Positions 47,423 to 55,833 of a stretch of DNA of 64,000 nucleotides are shown here, piece after piece. Within the stretch, counting starts at the first letter, position 1; each line of letters begins with the position of its first letter. The stretch is from Melaminivora sp034675505. GTDB taxonomy: Bacteria; Pseudomonadota; Gammaproteobacteria; Burkholderiales; Burkholderiaceae_C. Position numbers and translations under genes: made by a program. The notes under the pieces were generated by a model that was not told where the DNA came from, searched no databases, and saw only the letters and a list, made by a program, of their open reading frames with translations. The stretch spans positions 186,001-250,000 of the forward strand of contig JAUCDD010000018.1 in the NCBI GenBank assembly GCA_034675505.1. The letters are read 5' to 3'.

Positions 47423-47743
47423 TCAGCGCTGTGGGGGCGGGGAGGGCGCAAAGGCCTGGCCCTGCACCCGCAGCCCCTGCAGCGACAGCTGCCGCGCCAC
47501 CGCCGGGCCTATGCCCCGGGTGCGCGCCTGGAAGTCCTGCCAGCTGTCGAAGGGGCGCTCGGCGCGGGCCGCCAGGATGCGCCGCGACGTGGCCGGCCCT
47601 ATGCCCTTGAGGCCGTCCAGCTGGGCCTCGCTGGCGTGGTTGAGTTCGAGCAGGGCCGCCGCAGGCCCGTCCGGTTCGGTCCGCCCGGGCAGCAGCCAGG
47701 CCAGCAGCAGCAGGGCGATGGGCAACAGCAGGCGGGTGCGCAT
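47423..47743 (-). CDS. ComEA-like helix-hairpin-helix protein
   Basis: The 106-residue protein has a short signal or membrane anchor (LLLPIALLLLAWLLPG) followed by two helix-hairpin-helix motifs: LNHASEAQLDGLKGIGPATS and, after RRILAARAERPFDSWQDFQA, RTRGIGPAVARQL. HhH pairs of this kind bind double-stranded DNA without sequence preference. Periplasmic ComEA proteins retain DNA in natural transformation, but small exported HhH proteins also occur in non-competent strains. No other competence gene is near. It lies between the lapB gene and the antiporter operon, in the same direction. Confidence 0.8.
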   Translation of the reverse strand: MRTRLLLPIALLLLAWLLPGRTEPDGPAAALLELNHASEAQLDGLKGIGPATSRRILAARAERPFDSWQDFQARTRGIGPAVARQLSLQGLRVQGQAFAPSPPPQR

Positions 47744-47816
47744 GGTCAGGGCCTCCGGCAGCGGGGTGGTGAAGCGGGCAATGTGCCCGCAGCGCAGCCC
47801 GCTGGCAACCCGGGCA

Positions 47817-48977
47817 CTACAGCTCCTCCACGCGCCGCGCGGGGTAGCTGTCCCAGCTCTGGCAGCCAGGGCATTGCCAGAAGTGCTGGCGCGCCTCGAA
47901 GCCGCAGGCCGCGCAGCGGTAGCGTGTCAGCGGTCGGCTGGCATGCTCCAGCGCGCGCTGCACCAGGGCGTGCGATGCGGGCGGCGCCAGGGCCTCGTCT
48001 GCCAGCCAGCGCGTGGCTGCCACCAGCGAGGGCTCGTGCTCCAGGTGGCGCAGGTACCAGTGGCGCGGCGCTGCGGCGGCCGGCTCGGGCGCGGCCGCCT
48101 CCAGGGCCACGATGGCGTCCAGCAGGTCCAGCGCCGGCAACTCCCGGTAGTGGCGCACCAGCAGGGCATGCGCGGCATCGGCCTGGCGGCTGGCGTTGGC
48201 CACCTCGACCAGCAGCGAGGCGGCCAGCGGGAGCGCGGCCGGCGCCGCCTGCGCCAGCTCCTGGAGCATGTGCCAGGCGGCGGGGGCATGGCCCATGCGC
48301 TGGTGCAGCCGCGCCAGCTCGATGCGCGCGCGCGCGGCCTGCGGGGCGGTCGCCACGGCGCGCTGCAGCAGGGCCTGCGCGGCGTCCAGTTCGCCATGCG
48401 CGGCGCGGGCCAGCGCCTGCTCGCACAAATAGTGCGCCTGGCGGGTGCTGAAGTCGCCCTGCTGCGCGGCCTGCATGCGCTGGGCGATGTCGCTGGCCTG
48501 GGGCCAGTCGCGTGAGCGCTCGTAGATGGCCAGCAGCGCCATGCGCGCCTGCGCCTCCAGCGGCGTGCCCTCCAGGCGGCGCAGCGCGTCTTCGGCGCGG
48601 TCCAGCAGCCCGGCTTTCAGGAAGTCCAGCGCCAGCGCGTGCTGGGCGCGCTCGCGGTCGGAGCGCGAGAGGTCGCCGCGGGCCAGCAGGTGCTCGTGCA
48701 CCCGCACCGCGCGGTTGTACTCGCCCCGGCGGCGAAACAGGTTGCCCAGCGCAAAGTGCAGCTCGGTGGTGTCCGGGTCGTTCTGCACGGCCTCGATAAA
48801 GGCGTCGATGGCCTGGTCCTGCTGCTCGTTGAGCAGGTAGTTCAGGCCCTTGAAATAGGCTTTGGGGGCGCGCCGGCTGTCTTGGCGCAGCTGGCGCAGG
48901 TCCAGCCGCGAAGCCAGCCAGCCCAGCGCAAACGCGATGGGCAGGCCCAGGACGATCCAGCTCAGGTCAAAGTCCAT
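47817..48977 (-). CDS. lapB: Lipopolysaccharide assembly protein B
   Basis: The 386-residue protein is anchored by an N-terminal membrane helix (WIVLGLPIAFALGWLASRLD). TPR-like repeats follow (KGLNYLLNEQQDQAIDAFIE, ELHFALGNLFRRRGEYNRAV, and more), with a rubredoxin-type metal site at the C-terminus: YRCAACGFEARQHFWQCPGC, with both CxxC pairs in place. LapB (YciM) delivers LpxC to FtsH and so limits lipid A synthesis. It overlaps lapA by 11 bases. This gene order after ihfB is widely conserved in proteobacteria. Confidence 0.94.
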   Translation of the reverse strand: MDFDLSWIVLGLPIAFALGWLASRLDLRQLRQDSRRAPKAYFKGLNYLLNEQQDQAIDAFIEAVQNDPDTTELHFALGNLFRRRGEYNRAVRVHEHLLARGDLSRSDRERAQHALALDFLKAGLLDRAEDALRRLEGTPLEAQARMALLAIYERSRDWPQASDIAQRMQAAQQGDFSTRQAHYLCEQALARAAHGELDAAQALLQRAVATAPQAARARIELARLHQRMGHAPAAWHMLQELAQAAPAALPLAASLLVEVANASRQADAAHALLVRHYRELPALDLLDAIVALEAAAPEPAAAAPRHWYLRHLEHEPSLVAATRWLADEALAPPASHALVQRALEHASRPLTRYRCAACGFEARQHFWQCPGCQSWDSYPARRVEEL

Positions 48978-49296
48978 GGATGGAGGAGGGCGGCACCGGC
49001 GCGGCCGGGGCCTCGGCCGCCGGGAGGGGGGCGGGCTGCTCGCCCGCAGGCGCCGCGTCCTGGGCGCGGCGCGCGGCGCTGCGGTGGCTCCACCAGCGCG
49101 GCACCATGCCCAGCACGCCCACGGCCACGCCCAGCGTGAAGGCCGCCAGCACCACCAGCACCAGCGGCGCCGTCCATTGCGTGCCGAAGAAAAAGTGCAC
49201 GGTGGCGCCTTGCTGGTTGTTCAGCGCGAAGGCAAAGAGGGTGAAAAAAATGGCTGCCTTGAGCAGCCACAGGAAATATTTCATTGCGTCCATCAT
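48967..49296 (-). CDS. lapA: Lipopolysaccharide assembly protein A domain protein (DUF1049)
   Basis: The protein is about 109 residues with two membrane helices: YFLWLLKAAIFFTLFAFALN and LVLVVLAAFTLGVAVGVLG. Between them is the NNQQGATVHFFFGTQW turn typical of DUF1049/LapA. A Pro/Ala-rich cytoplasmic tail follows. LapA works with LapB in LPS quality control. Two adjacent ATG codons at 49296 and 49293 and a third at 49284 make the start uncertain by four residues. The gene lies after a repeat element. Confidence 0.88.
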   Translation of the reverse strand: MMDAMKYFLWLLKAAIFFTLFAFALNNQQGATVHFFFGTQWTAPLVLVVLAAFTLGVAVGVLGMVPRWWSHRSAARRAQDAAPAGEQPAPLPAAEAPAAPVPPSSIHGL

Positions 49297-49360
49297 CCCG
49301 GCAGGCCGGCGCCATTCTACGGGCGCCGGGCGGGCGGCCCTGCGGGCACCAAAATACCGG

Positions 49361-49420
49361 TTTTTAAGCAAAAAAGCCCTCTTGCCGGCGCCAATCAACG
49401 ATAGTCAGCTATCGTATTCA
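49361..49420 (-). repeat. Dispersed palindromic repeat, copy 5 (ihfB-lapA spacer)
   Basis: On the minus strand: CGATAGCTGACTATCG hairpin, TTGATTGGCGCCGGCAA, then GGGCTTTTTTGCTTAAAAA. It is the closest relative of the copy between ilvB and ilvH. The T-rich end after the GC-rich core could weaken transcription into lapA. Confidence 0.7.
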
Positions 49421-49443
49421 TAGTGGCTGCAGGCTGCGTGCGT

Positions 49444-49737
49444 TCAAGGCCCGAGCAAGCGCTGGTCTACTGCCTCGCGCAGCGCCTTGCCTGGCTTGAA
49501 GTGCGGCACGCGCTTCTCGGGGATGGGCACGGCCTGGCCGGTGCGCGGGTTGCGCCCCATGCGCGCGGGGCGGCGATTGACGGAAAAACTGCCAAAGCCG
49601 CGGATCTCGATGCGGTGCCCGTGCACCAGCGCGTCCCCGACGGCGTCCAGGATGGTCTTGACGGCCAGCTCGGCGTCGCGCTGCGTGAGCTGGGCGAAGC
49701 GGGCGGCGAGTTCATCGACGAGATCGGATCGGGTCAT
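49444..49737 (-). CDS. ihfB: Integration host factor beta subunit
   Basis: The 97-residue HU/IHF-fold protein has MTRSDLVDELAARFAQLTQR, RIEIRGFGSFSVNRRPARMG and the arm RNPRTGQAVPIPEKRVPHFK. It pairs with the ihfA product to bend DNA at specific sites. ATG at 49737 fits the family start exactly; an upstream ATG (MQAHA) is unlikely. It follows rpsA, as in many proteobacteria, but two strong hairpins separate the two genes. Confidence 0.97.
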   Translation of the reverse strand: MTRSDLVDELAARFAQLTQRDAELAVKTILDAVGDALVHGHRIEIRGFGSFSVNRRPARMGRNPRTGQAVPIPEKRVPHFKPGKALREAVDQRLLGP

Positions 49738-49773
49738 GGCGTGGGCCTGCAATGGAGTGGAAGCTCAAAGGAC

Positions 49774-49823
49774 AGCGGGCGCCCCAGGCGCCCGCTGCGT
49801 GGGCCGGCGCCGCAGCGCCGGCC
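49774..49823 (-). promoter_or_regulatory. Two tandem GC-rich hairpins between rpsA and ihfB
   Basis: AGCGGGCGCC/GGCGCCCGCT (49774-49796, loop of three) and GGCCGGCGC/GCGCCGGCC (49802-49823, loop CGCA) lie back to back after the rpsA stop. No T-tract follows on the minus strand beyond TCCTTTGAG, so they may be a weak terminator or a processing and stability site that sets the ratio of S1 to IHF. Confidence 0.6.
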
Positions 49824-49866
49824 GGCGTGGCGGGGCGCTCCAGGCGCAGCCCGCCACCGCCCTGGA

Positions 49867-51552
49867 TCACTTGTCCGAGTTGTCCAGCTTGGCGCGCAGC
49901 AGGGCGCCCAGGCTGGTCGTGCCGGCGTTTTCCTTGGACGACTGGGCCGACAGGTGGGCCATGGCTTCGTGCTGGTCGGCCTGGTCCTTGGCCTTGATCG
50001 ACAGCTGGATGTTGCGGGTCTTGCGATCCACGTTGACCACCACGGCCGTGACTTCGTCGCCTTCCTTGAGCACGTTGCGGGCGTCTTCCACGCGGTCGCG
50101 GGAGATTTCCGAGGCGCGCAGGTAGCCGGTGATGTCCTGGCCCAGGTCGATTTCAGCGCCGCGCGCGTCCACCGTCAGCACCTTGCCGGAAACGGTCTGG
50201 CCCTTGTCGTTCACCGTCACGAAGGTGGTGAACGGGTCCTGGTCGAGCTGCTTGATGCCCAGCGAGATGCGCTCGCGGTCCACGTCCACGGCCAGCACGA
50301 TGGCCTCGACTTCCTGGCCCTTCTTGTAGTTGCGCACGGCGGCTTCGCCGGGCTCGTTCCAGGACAGGTCGGACAGGTGCACCAGGCCGTCGATGCCGGC
50401 AGCCAGGCCCACGAACACGCCGAAGTCGGTGATCGACTTGATCGGGCCCTTGACGCGGTCGCCGCGCTTGGTGTCCTGCGCGAATTCCTGCCACGGGTTG
50501 GCCTTGCACTGCTTCATGCCCAGGCTGATGCGGCGCTTGTCTTCGTCGATGTCCAGCACCATGACTTCGACTTCGTCACCCAGCGAGACCAGCTTGTTGG
50601 GCGCGACGTTCTTGTTGGTCCAGTCCATCTCGGAGACGTGCACCAGGCCTTCGATGCCGGGCTCCAGCTCGACGAAGGCGCCGTAGTCGGCGATGTTGGT
50701 GATCTTGCCGAACAGGCGGGTGCTCGACGGGTAGCGGCGCGACACGCCCAGCCACGGGTCGTCGCCCATCTGCTTGAGGCCCAGCGAGACGCGGTTCTTC
50801 TCGGTGTCGAAGCGCAGGATCTTGGCGGTGATTTCCTGGCCGGCATGCACCACCTCGGAGGGGTGGCGGACACGGCGCCAGGCCATGTCGGTGATGTGCA
50901 GCAGGCCGTCGATGCCGCCCAGGTCCACGAAGGCGCCGTACTCGGTGATGTTCTTGACCACGCCGTTGACGATGGCGCCTTCCTTCAGCGTCTCCATCAG
51001 CTTGGCGCGCTCTTCGCCCATCGAGGCTTCCACGACGGCGCGGCGCGACAGCACCACGTTGTTGCGCTTGCGGTCGAGCTTGATGACCTTGAATTCCAGG
51101 GTCTTGTTCTCGTAGGGCGTCAGGTCCTTGACCGGGCGCGTGTCGATCAGCGAACCGGGCAGGAAGGCGCGGATGCCGTTGACCAGCACGGTGAGGCCGC
51201 CCTTGACGCGGCCGGAAGTGGTGCCGGTGACGAATTCGCCGGACTCCAGCGCCTTTTCCAGCGACAGCCAGGAGGCCAGGCGCTTGGCGGTGTCGCGCGA
51301 CAGGATGGTGTCGCCGTAGCCGTTTTCGATCGAGCCGATGGCGACCGACACGAAGTCGCCCACCTGCACTTCGATCTCGCCCTGGTCGTTCTTGAACTCG
51401 TCGATCGGCACATAGGCCTCGGACTTCAGGCCGGCGTTGACGACCACGAAGTTGTGCTCGACGCGCACCACTTCAGCAGTGATGACTTCGCCGGGACGCA
51501 TTTCGGTGCGTTGCAGCGATTCTTCGAACAGGGCGGCAAAAGATTCAGACAT
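49867..51552 (-). CDS. rpsA: 30S ribosomal protein bS1
   Basis: The 561-residue protein is built of six S1 (OB-fold) repeats, recognisable by recurring GAFVDLGGIDGLLHITDM, GAFVELEPGIEGLVHVSEMD and GVFVGLAAGIDGLVHLSDLS blocks. S1 unfolds mRNA and helps the 30S subunit bind leaders. ATG at 51552 (MSESFAALFEESLQR) is the conserved start. A terminator-like hairpin lies between the cmk part of the preceding gene and rpsA, so rpsA probably has its own promoter in the 160 bases upstream of its start. Confidence 0.98.
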   Translation of the reverse strand: MSESFAALFEESLQRTEMRPGEVITAEVVRVEHNFVVVNAGLKSEAYVPIDEFKNDQGEIEVQVGDFVSVAIGSIENGYGDTILSRDTAKRLASWLSLEKALESGEFVTGTTSGRVKGGLTVLVNGIRAFLPGSLIDTRPVKDLTPYENKTLEFKVIKLDRKRNNVVLSRRAVVEASMGEERAKLMETLKEGAIVNGVVKNITEYGAFVDLGGIDGLLHITDMAWRRVRHPSEVVHAGQEITAKILRFDTEKNRVSLGLKQMGDDPWLGVSRRYPSSTRLFGKITNIADYGAFVELEPGIEGLVHVSEMDWTNKNVAPNKLVSLGDEVEVMVLDIDEDKRRISLGMKQCKANPWQEFAQDTKRGDRVKGPIKSITDFGVFVGLAAGIDGLVHLSDLSWNEPGEAAVRNYKKGQEVEAIVLAVDVDRERISLGIKQLDQDPFTTFVTVNDKGQTVSGKVLTVDARGAEIDLGQDITGYLRASEISRDRVEDARNVLKEGDEVTAVVVNVDRKTRNIQLSIKAKDQADQHEAMAHLSAQSSKENAGTTSLGALLRAKLDNSDK

Positions 51553-51711
51553 GTGTTTCCTTGACCACGGACAGGTTTCCGCGAGCACCATTGCCCGCGT
51601 TGCTAGGACTGCCTGTGGAGGGTTTGCGGCAATGCGCCGCGGGGTTACGGGTGAAACAACCGCCCGGCCAGTGCGCTGCGACAAAAGAGCGCGAAGGCGG
51701 CCGTGCGGACC

Positions 51712-51738
51712 AAAAAACCAGCCCCTGATGCGGTATCA
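51712..51738 (-). terminator. Intrinsic terminator after aroA-cmk
   Basis: On the minus strand, CCAGCCC and an adjacent partly paired TGAT/ATCA stem close on GGGCTGG, followed by six T. The hairpin begins within the last codons of the cmk part, so the supra-operon probably pauses or ends here before rpsA. Confidence 0.75.
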
Positions 51739-53751
51739 GAAGGGCTGGCGTGCCTGCCACCAAGCCAGCACCTGCGCCACGGCCTGATCGATCGTGAGCA
51801 AGGAGTTGTCCAGCAGCAGGGCGTCTTCGGCAGGCTTGAGCGGCGAGGCGCTGCGCGTTGCATCGCGCGCGTCGCGTGCTTCCAGGTCTGCAAGAAGGCC
51901 GGCAATTGTACTGGAAATGCCTTTGGAAATCAATTGCTTATGCCGCCGCTCGGCGCGCACGGCGGCGCTGGCGGTGAGGAAGACCTTCAGCTGCGCCTGC
52001 GGGAAGATGACGGTGCCCATGTCGCGCCCATCGGCCACCAGGCCGGGCAGGCGGCGAAACGCCAGCTGCAGCGCCACCAGCGCCTGGCGCACCAGCGGCA
52101 GCGCGGACACGCGCGAGGCGTTCATGCCGACTTCCTCGGCGCGGATGGCGTCGGTGACGTCGTCGCCGTCCAGCCAGATGCTGCCGCCGGCGAAGCGCAC
52201 CGGCAGGCTGCGCGCCAGCCCGGCAAGGCGCGCCTCCTGCGCGGCCTCGATGGCGATGCCGGCGCGCATCGCCGCCAGCGCCGTGGTGCGGTACATGCTG
52301 CCCGAGTCGAGGAACTGGTAGCCGAGCTCGCGCGCCAGCGCCGCCGCCACCGTGCCCTTGCCCGAGGCCGTGGGGCCGTCGATGCAGATCACCGGGATGC
52401 GCTCGGGCGGCGTCTGCGCCACCGAGAACAGCGCCTCGAAGTAGTCGGGGAAGGTCTTGCCGACGCAGCGCGGGTCCTGGATGCGCACCGGCAGGCCGGC
52501 CGGGTTGAACGCCGCCAGCGAAAAGCACATGGCGATGCGGTGGTCGTCGTAGGTGTGGATGCTGGCGGCGCGCCAGCCGGCCGCGTGCGGCAGCGGGTGC
52601 ACGCGCAGCCAGTCGGGCCCTTCCTCGACGCTGGCGCCCAGCTTGCGCAGCTCGATCGCCATGGCCGCGAGGCGGTCGGTTTCCTTCACGCGCCAGCTGG
52701 CGATGTTGGTGAGCAGGCTGGGGCCGTCGGCGTACAGCGCCATCACGGCCAGCGTCATGGCGGCGTCGGGGATGTGGTTGCAGTCCAGCTCGATGGCCTT
52801 GAGCGGCCAGGCGCCGCGCTCCACCTGCAGCCAGCCGGGGCCGCCCTGCACGCGCGCGCCCATGGCGCGGGCTGCCTCGACAAAGCGGATGTCGCCCTGG
52901 ATCGAATCCAGGCCGACGCCGAGGATTTTCAAGGGGTTTTGGCCCGCAGCCGGCGCCGTGATTGCGCCCAGCGCTATGAAATAACTAGCTGACGAGGCAT
53001 CCGCCTCGACGTGGATACGCCCCGGCGACCGGTAGCGGCTGCCCGCCGGGATGACGAAGCGCTGCCAGCCGCTGCGCTGCACCGCGATGCCAAAGCGCGC
53101 CAGCAGCTCCAGCGTGATGTGGATGTAGGGCTTGGAGATCAGCTCGCCCACCACCTCGATGGCGACGTCCTGGCCGCGCGCGGCCAGCGGCAGCGCCATC
53201 AGCAGCGCCGTCAGGAACTGGCTGGAGACGTCGCCGCGCACGCGGATGGGCGCGTCCAGGCGCAGCGGCGGCAGCCCCGCGCCGTGCGCGATGCGCAGCG
53301 GCGGAAAGCCGTCGCTGCCCAGGTAGTCGATGGCGCAGCCCAGCTGGCGCAGCGCCTCGACCAGGTCGCCGATCGGGCGCTCGTGCATGCGCGGCACGCC
53401 CGACAGCTCGTATTCGCCGCCCAGCAGCGCCAGCGCGGCCGCCAGCGGCCGCATGGCGGTGCCGGCGTTGCCCAGGAACAGATGCGCCGGGGACTGCGGC
53501 GCGCGGGTGCCCAGGCCGGTGATGCGCACCGGGCCGCTGGCGGGTTCCTCCACGCCGCAACCCAGCTGGCGCAGTGCGTCCAGCATGACGCGCGTGTCGT
53601 CCGAGGCCAGCAGGTCGTGCACTTCGGTCGTGCCCTCGCTCAGGGCAGCCAGCAGCAGCACGCGGTTGGAGATGCTCTTGGAGCCGGGCAACTGGACGCT
53701 GCCGCCGGCGCCGGCCAGCGCGGGCAGGTCGAGGAAAGGCGTGGTGTACAT
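51736..53751 (-). CDS. aroA-cmk: Bifunctional 3-phosphoshikimate 1-carboxyvinyltransferase / cytidylate kinase
   Basis: The 671-residue fusion carries EPSP synthase in residues 1-445: LPGSKSISNRVLLLAALSEG, LFLGNAGTAMRPLAAALALL, RVRGDVSSQFLTALLMALPL, YDDHRIAMCFSLAAFNP. Cytidylate kinase fills the rest: PVICIDGPTASGKGTVAAAL (P-loop), YQFLDSGSMYRTTALAAM, GLVADGRDMGTVIFP. The first makes EPSP for aromatic amino acids, the second phosphorylates CMP/dCMP. The fusion is known in Burkholderiales. Between ASSASYF and GVGLDSIQGD the protein is about five residues longer than E. coli AroA, and that DNA matches the dispersed repeat. The start overlaps the tyrA stop by one base. Confidence 0.95.
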   Translation of the reverse strand: MYTTPFLDLPALAGAGGSVQLPGSKSISNRVLLLAALSEGTTEVHDLLASDDTRVMLDALRQLGCGVEEPASGPVRITGLGTRAPQSPAHLFLGNAGTAMRPLAAALALLGGEYELSGVPRMHERPIGDLVEALRQLGCAIDYLGSDGFPPLRIAHGAGLPPLRLDAPIRVRGDVSSQFLTALLMALPLAARGQDVAIEVVGELISKPYIHITLELLARFGIAVQRSGWQRFVIPAGSRYRSPGRIHVEADASSASYFIALGAITAPAAGQNPLKILGVGLDSIQGDIRFVEAARAMGARVQGGPGWLQVERGAWPLKAIELDCNHIPDAAMTLAVMALYADGPSLLTNIASWRVKETDRLAAMAIELRKLGASVEEGPDWLRVHPLPHAAGWRAASIHTYDDHRIAMCFSLAAFNPAGLPVRIQDPRCVGKTFPDYFEALFSVAQTPPERIPVICIDGPTASGKGTVAAALARELGYQFLDSGSMYRTTALAAMRAGIAIEAAQEARLAGLARSLPVRFAGGSIWLDGDDVTDAIRAEEVGMNASRVSALPLVRQALVALQLAFRRLPGLVADGRDMGTVIFPQAQLKVFLTASAAVRAERRHKQLISKGISSTIAGLLADLEARDARDATRSASPLKPAEDALLLDNSLLTIDQAVAQVLAWWQARQPF
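52926..52990 (-). repeat. Dispersed palindromic repeat, copy 6, inside the aroA coding region
   Basis: On the coding strand, AGCTAGTTATTTCATAGC, then GGGCGCAATCACGGCGCCGG, then CAAAACCCCTTGAAAA follow the order of the intergenic copies (ATAGC, GCGC...GCCGGCTG, CAAAA/TTGAAA). It stays in frame and encodes about 20 residues around ALGAITAPAAGQNPLKI. The stretch uses ATA and other codons uncommon in the rest of the gene. The match is weaker than among the intergenic copies. Confidence 0.45.
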
Positions 53752-54635
53752 CAGTGGTCCGTGGGCTGGGTATTGCCTTGCAGGCGCCAGCGCGCGCGCG
53801 CCGTGCTGGCCAGGGTGATCAGGTCGTGCAGCAGCTGCCCGTCGCCCGCGCGCATGGCCTGCTGCAGCTGCTCCAGCGCGGCCATGAACTGCTGCGATTG
53901 CGCCAGCACCTGCTCGCGGTTGGCCAGCAGCACGTCGCGCCACAGCGCCGGGTCGCCGGCGGCGATGCGCGTGAAATCGCGGAACCCCGGCCCGGCCAGC
54001 GACAGCAGGCGCTTGGCGTCGGGCTGCGCCTGGATGCTGCCCATGAGCGCGAACGCCAGCAGGTGCGGCAGGTGGCTGACGGCGGCAAAGCCCGCGTCGT
54101 GCGCCTCCGGCGCCATGCTGCTGACGCGGCAGCCCAAGGCACGCCACAGGCTTTCCGCGCGCTGCAGCTGCGCGGTGAGGGTGCGCTCGGTGGGCGTGAG
54201 GATGACCTGCGCGCCCCGGTACAGCTCGGCGTCGGCGTGCTCCACGCCCGCCACCTCGCGCCCGGCGACGGGGTGCGCCGGCACGAAGGAGCCAAAGCGC
54301 TCGCGCAGCGCGTCGCGCGCGGCGTGCACCACGTCCAGCTTGGTCGAGCCCACGTCCATGACCAGGGTCTGCGCAGTGACCAGGTGGCGAATGGCCTTGA
54401 GCGTGGCCGCCGTGGCCGCCACCGGCACGGCCAGCAGCACCAGGTCGGCCCCGGCCACGGCCAGCAGCGCAGACGGCGCCTCGACATCGATCACCCCCAG
54501 CTGGCGCGCGCGCTCGGTGGTCGAGGGCGACTTGCTGTAGCCCACCACGCGCCGCACCAGCCCGGCGCGCTTGCACGCCAGGGCGAACGAGCCGCCCATC
54601 AGGCCGCAGCCGATCAGGCCCAGTTGCTCGAACAT
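53751..54635 (-). CDS. tyrA: Prephenate dehydrogenase
   Basis: The 294-residue enzyme makes 4-hydroxyphenylpyruvate (or tyrosine from arogenate) with NAD(P)+. The Rossmann motif is LGLIGCGLMGGSFALACKRA at the N-terminus. VLLAVPVAATAATLKAI and VGSTKLDVVHAARDAL follow, then the catalytic His region VPAHPVAGREVAGVEHADAE and the helical dimer domain (HLLAFALMGSIQAQ). There is no fused chorismate mutase; that activity is at the N-terminus of the pheA product. It lies between pheA and aroA, with one base or less of separation on each side. Confidence 0.95.
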   Translation of the reverse strand: MFEQLGLIGCGLMGGSFALACKRAGLVRRVVGYSKSPSTTERARQLGVIDVEAPSALLAVAGADLVLLAVPVAATAATLKAIRHLVTAQTLVMDVGSTKLDVVHAARDALRERFGSFVPAHPVAGREVAGVEHADAELYRGAQVILTPTERTLTAQLQRAESLWRALGCRVSSMAPEAHDAGFAAVSHLPHLLAFALMGSIQAQPDAKRLLSLAGPGFRDFTRIAAGDPALWRDVLLANREQVLAQSQQFMAALEQLQQAMRAGDGQLLHDLITLASTARARWRLQGNTQPTDH

Positions 54636-54636
54636 G

Positions 54637-55734
54637 TCAGGCGCTCACCGGGTAGGTGCCCAGCACCTTGTAGAAGGCCGCGAGCTGCTGCAGCTCGGCC
54701 AGCGCCGCCGCCACGTGGGCCTGTGCGGGGTGGCCTTCCAGGTCGATGTAGAAGTAGTACTCCCACTGGCCGGTGCGCGCCGGGCGCGACTCGAAGCGCG
54801 TCATGGAGACGCCGTGTTTTTTGAGCGGCACCAGCAGGTCGTGCACGGCGCCCGGGCGGTTGGGCACCGAGATGATCAGGCTGGTGCAGTCCTTGGCGGA
54901 AGGCGGCGGCGTGTCCAGCGTGTGCGGCAGGCACAGCACGGCGAAGCGCGTGCGGTTGTAGGCATCGTCCTGGATGGCGCGCGCCACCACGTGCAGGCCG
55001 TACTGCTGCGCCGCGCGCTCGCTGGAGATCGCGGCCCAGGCCGGGTGCAGGGCGGCCAGGCGCGCGCCCTCGGCGTTGCTGGACACGGGGCGGCGCTCGG
55101 CGTGCGGCAGGTGCTTGGCCAGCCAGGCGTGGCACTGGGCCAGCGCCTGCGGATGCGCCAGCACGGCCTCTATGCCTTCGGCCGAGGCGCTTTCGCGCAG
55201 CAGGTTGTGGCGCACCAGCAGGCTGACCTCGCCCACCACGTGGCAGGGTGTGTGCAGGAACATGTCCAGCGAACGCGTGACCACGCCCTCGTTGGAGTTT
55301 TCCACGCCCACCACGCCGTACTGCGCGCTGCCCGCCGCCGTCGCGTGGAACACCTCGTCGAAGCTGTTGCAATACATCAGGTCGGCGGCGCCGCCGAAGT
55401 ACTCGATCGCCGCCTGCTCGCAAAACGTCCCCTCCGGCCCCAGCACCGCCACGCGCTGGGGCGATTCCAGCGCCAGGCAGGCCGACATGATCTCGCGCCA
55501 GACGGCGGCAACGTGCGCGTTCTTGAGCGGGCCGGGGTTGGCGCGGGTGATCTTCTCGATGACCTGGGCCACCCGGTCGGGGCGGAAGAACGGCGAGCCT
55601 TCGCGCTTCTTCAGCTCGCCCACCTGCTCGGCCACCCGGGCGCGCTGGTTGAGCAGGGACAAAAGCTGCTGATCGAGGCTGTCGATCTGCACGCGCAGGC
55701 TGGCAAGGTCGGGCGAAGCAGTGGGCGTGGTCAT
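54637..55734 (-). CDS. pheA: Chorismate mutase / prephenate dehydratase (P-protein)
   Basis: The 365-residue bifunctional enzyme makes phenylpyruvate from chorismate. The AroQ-type mutase is residues 1-95 (LRVQIDSLDQQLLSLLNQRA, RVAEVxE-like RVAEQVGELKKREG). Prephenate dehydratase follows (LGPEGTFCEQAAIEYFGGAA, YGVVGVENSNEGVVTRSLDM, ending in the catalytic NRTRFAVL). A C-terminal ACT domain (TSLIISVPNRPGAVHDLLVP, ESRPARTGQWEYYFYIDLEG) gives phenylalanine feedback; the ESRP motif binds it. The tyrA start is two bases after its stop. Confidence 0.97.
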   Translation of the reverse strand: MTTPTASPDLASLRVQIDSLDQQLLSLLNQRARVAEQVGELKKREGSPFFRPDRVAQVIEKITRANPGPLKNAHVAAVWREIMSACLALESPQRVAVLGPEGTFCEQAAIEYFGGAADLMYCNSFDEVFHATAAGSAQYGVVGVENSNEGVVTRSLDMFLHTPCHVVGEVSLLVRHNLLRESASAEGIEAVLAHPQALAQCHAWLAKHLPHAERRPVSSNAEGARLAALHPAWAAISSERAAQQYGLHVVARAIQDDAYNRTRFAVLCLPHTLDTPPPSAKDCTSLIISVPNRPGAVHDLLVPLKKHGVSMTRFESRPARTGQWEYYFYIDLEGHPAQAHVAAALAELQQLAAFYKVLGTYPVSA

Positions 55735-55833
55735 CGGTGGCGTGGTGCAAAGCCGGCGCGGCCGGGGGGGCGCGCGGGCGGTGGGTCGGGTCGGGGCGGC
55801 AGCCCGCGCGGGCAGGCCGGGGGGGCAGCGGCC

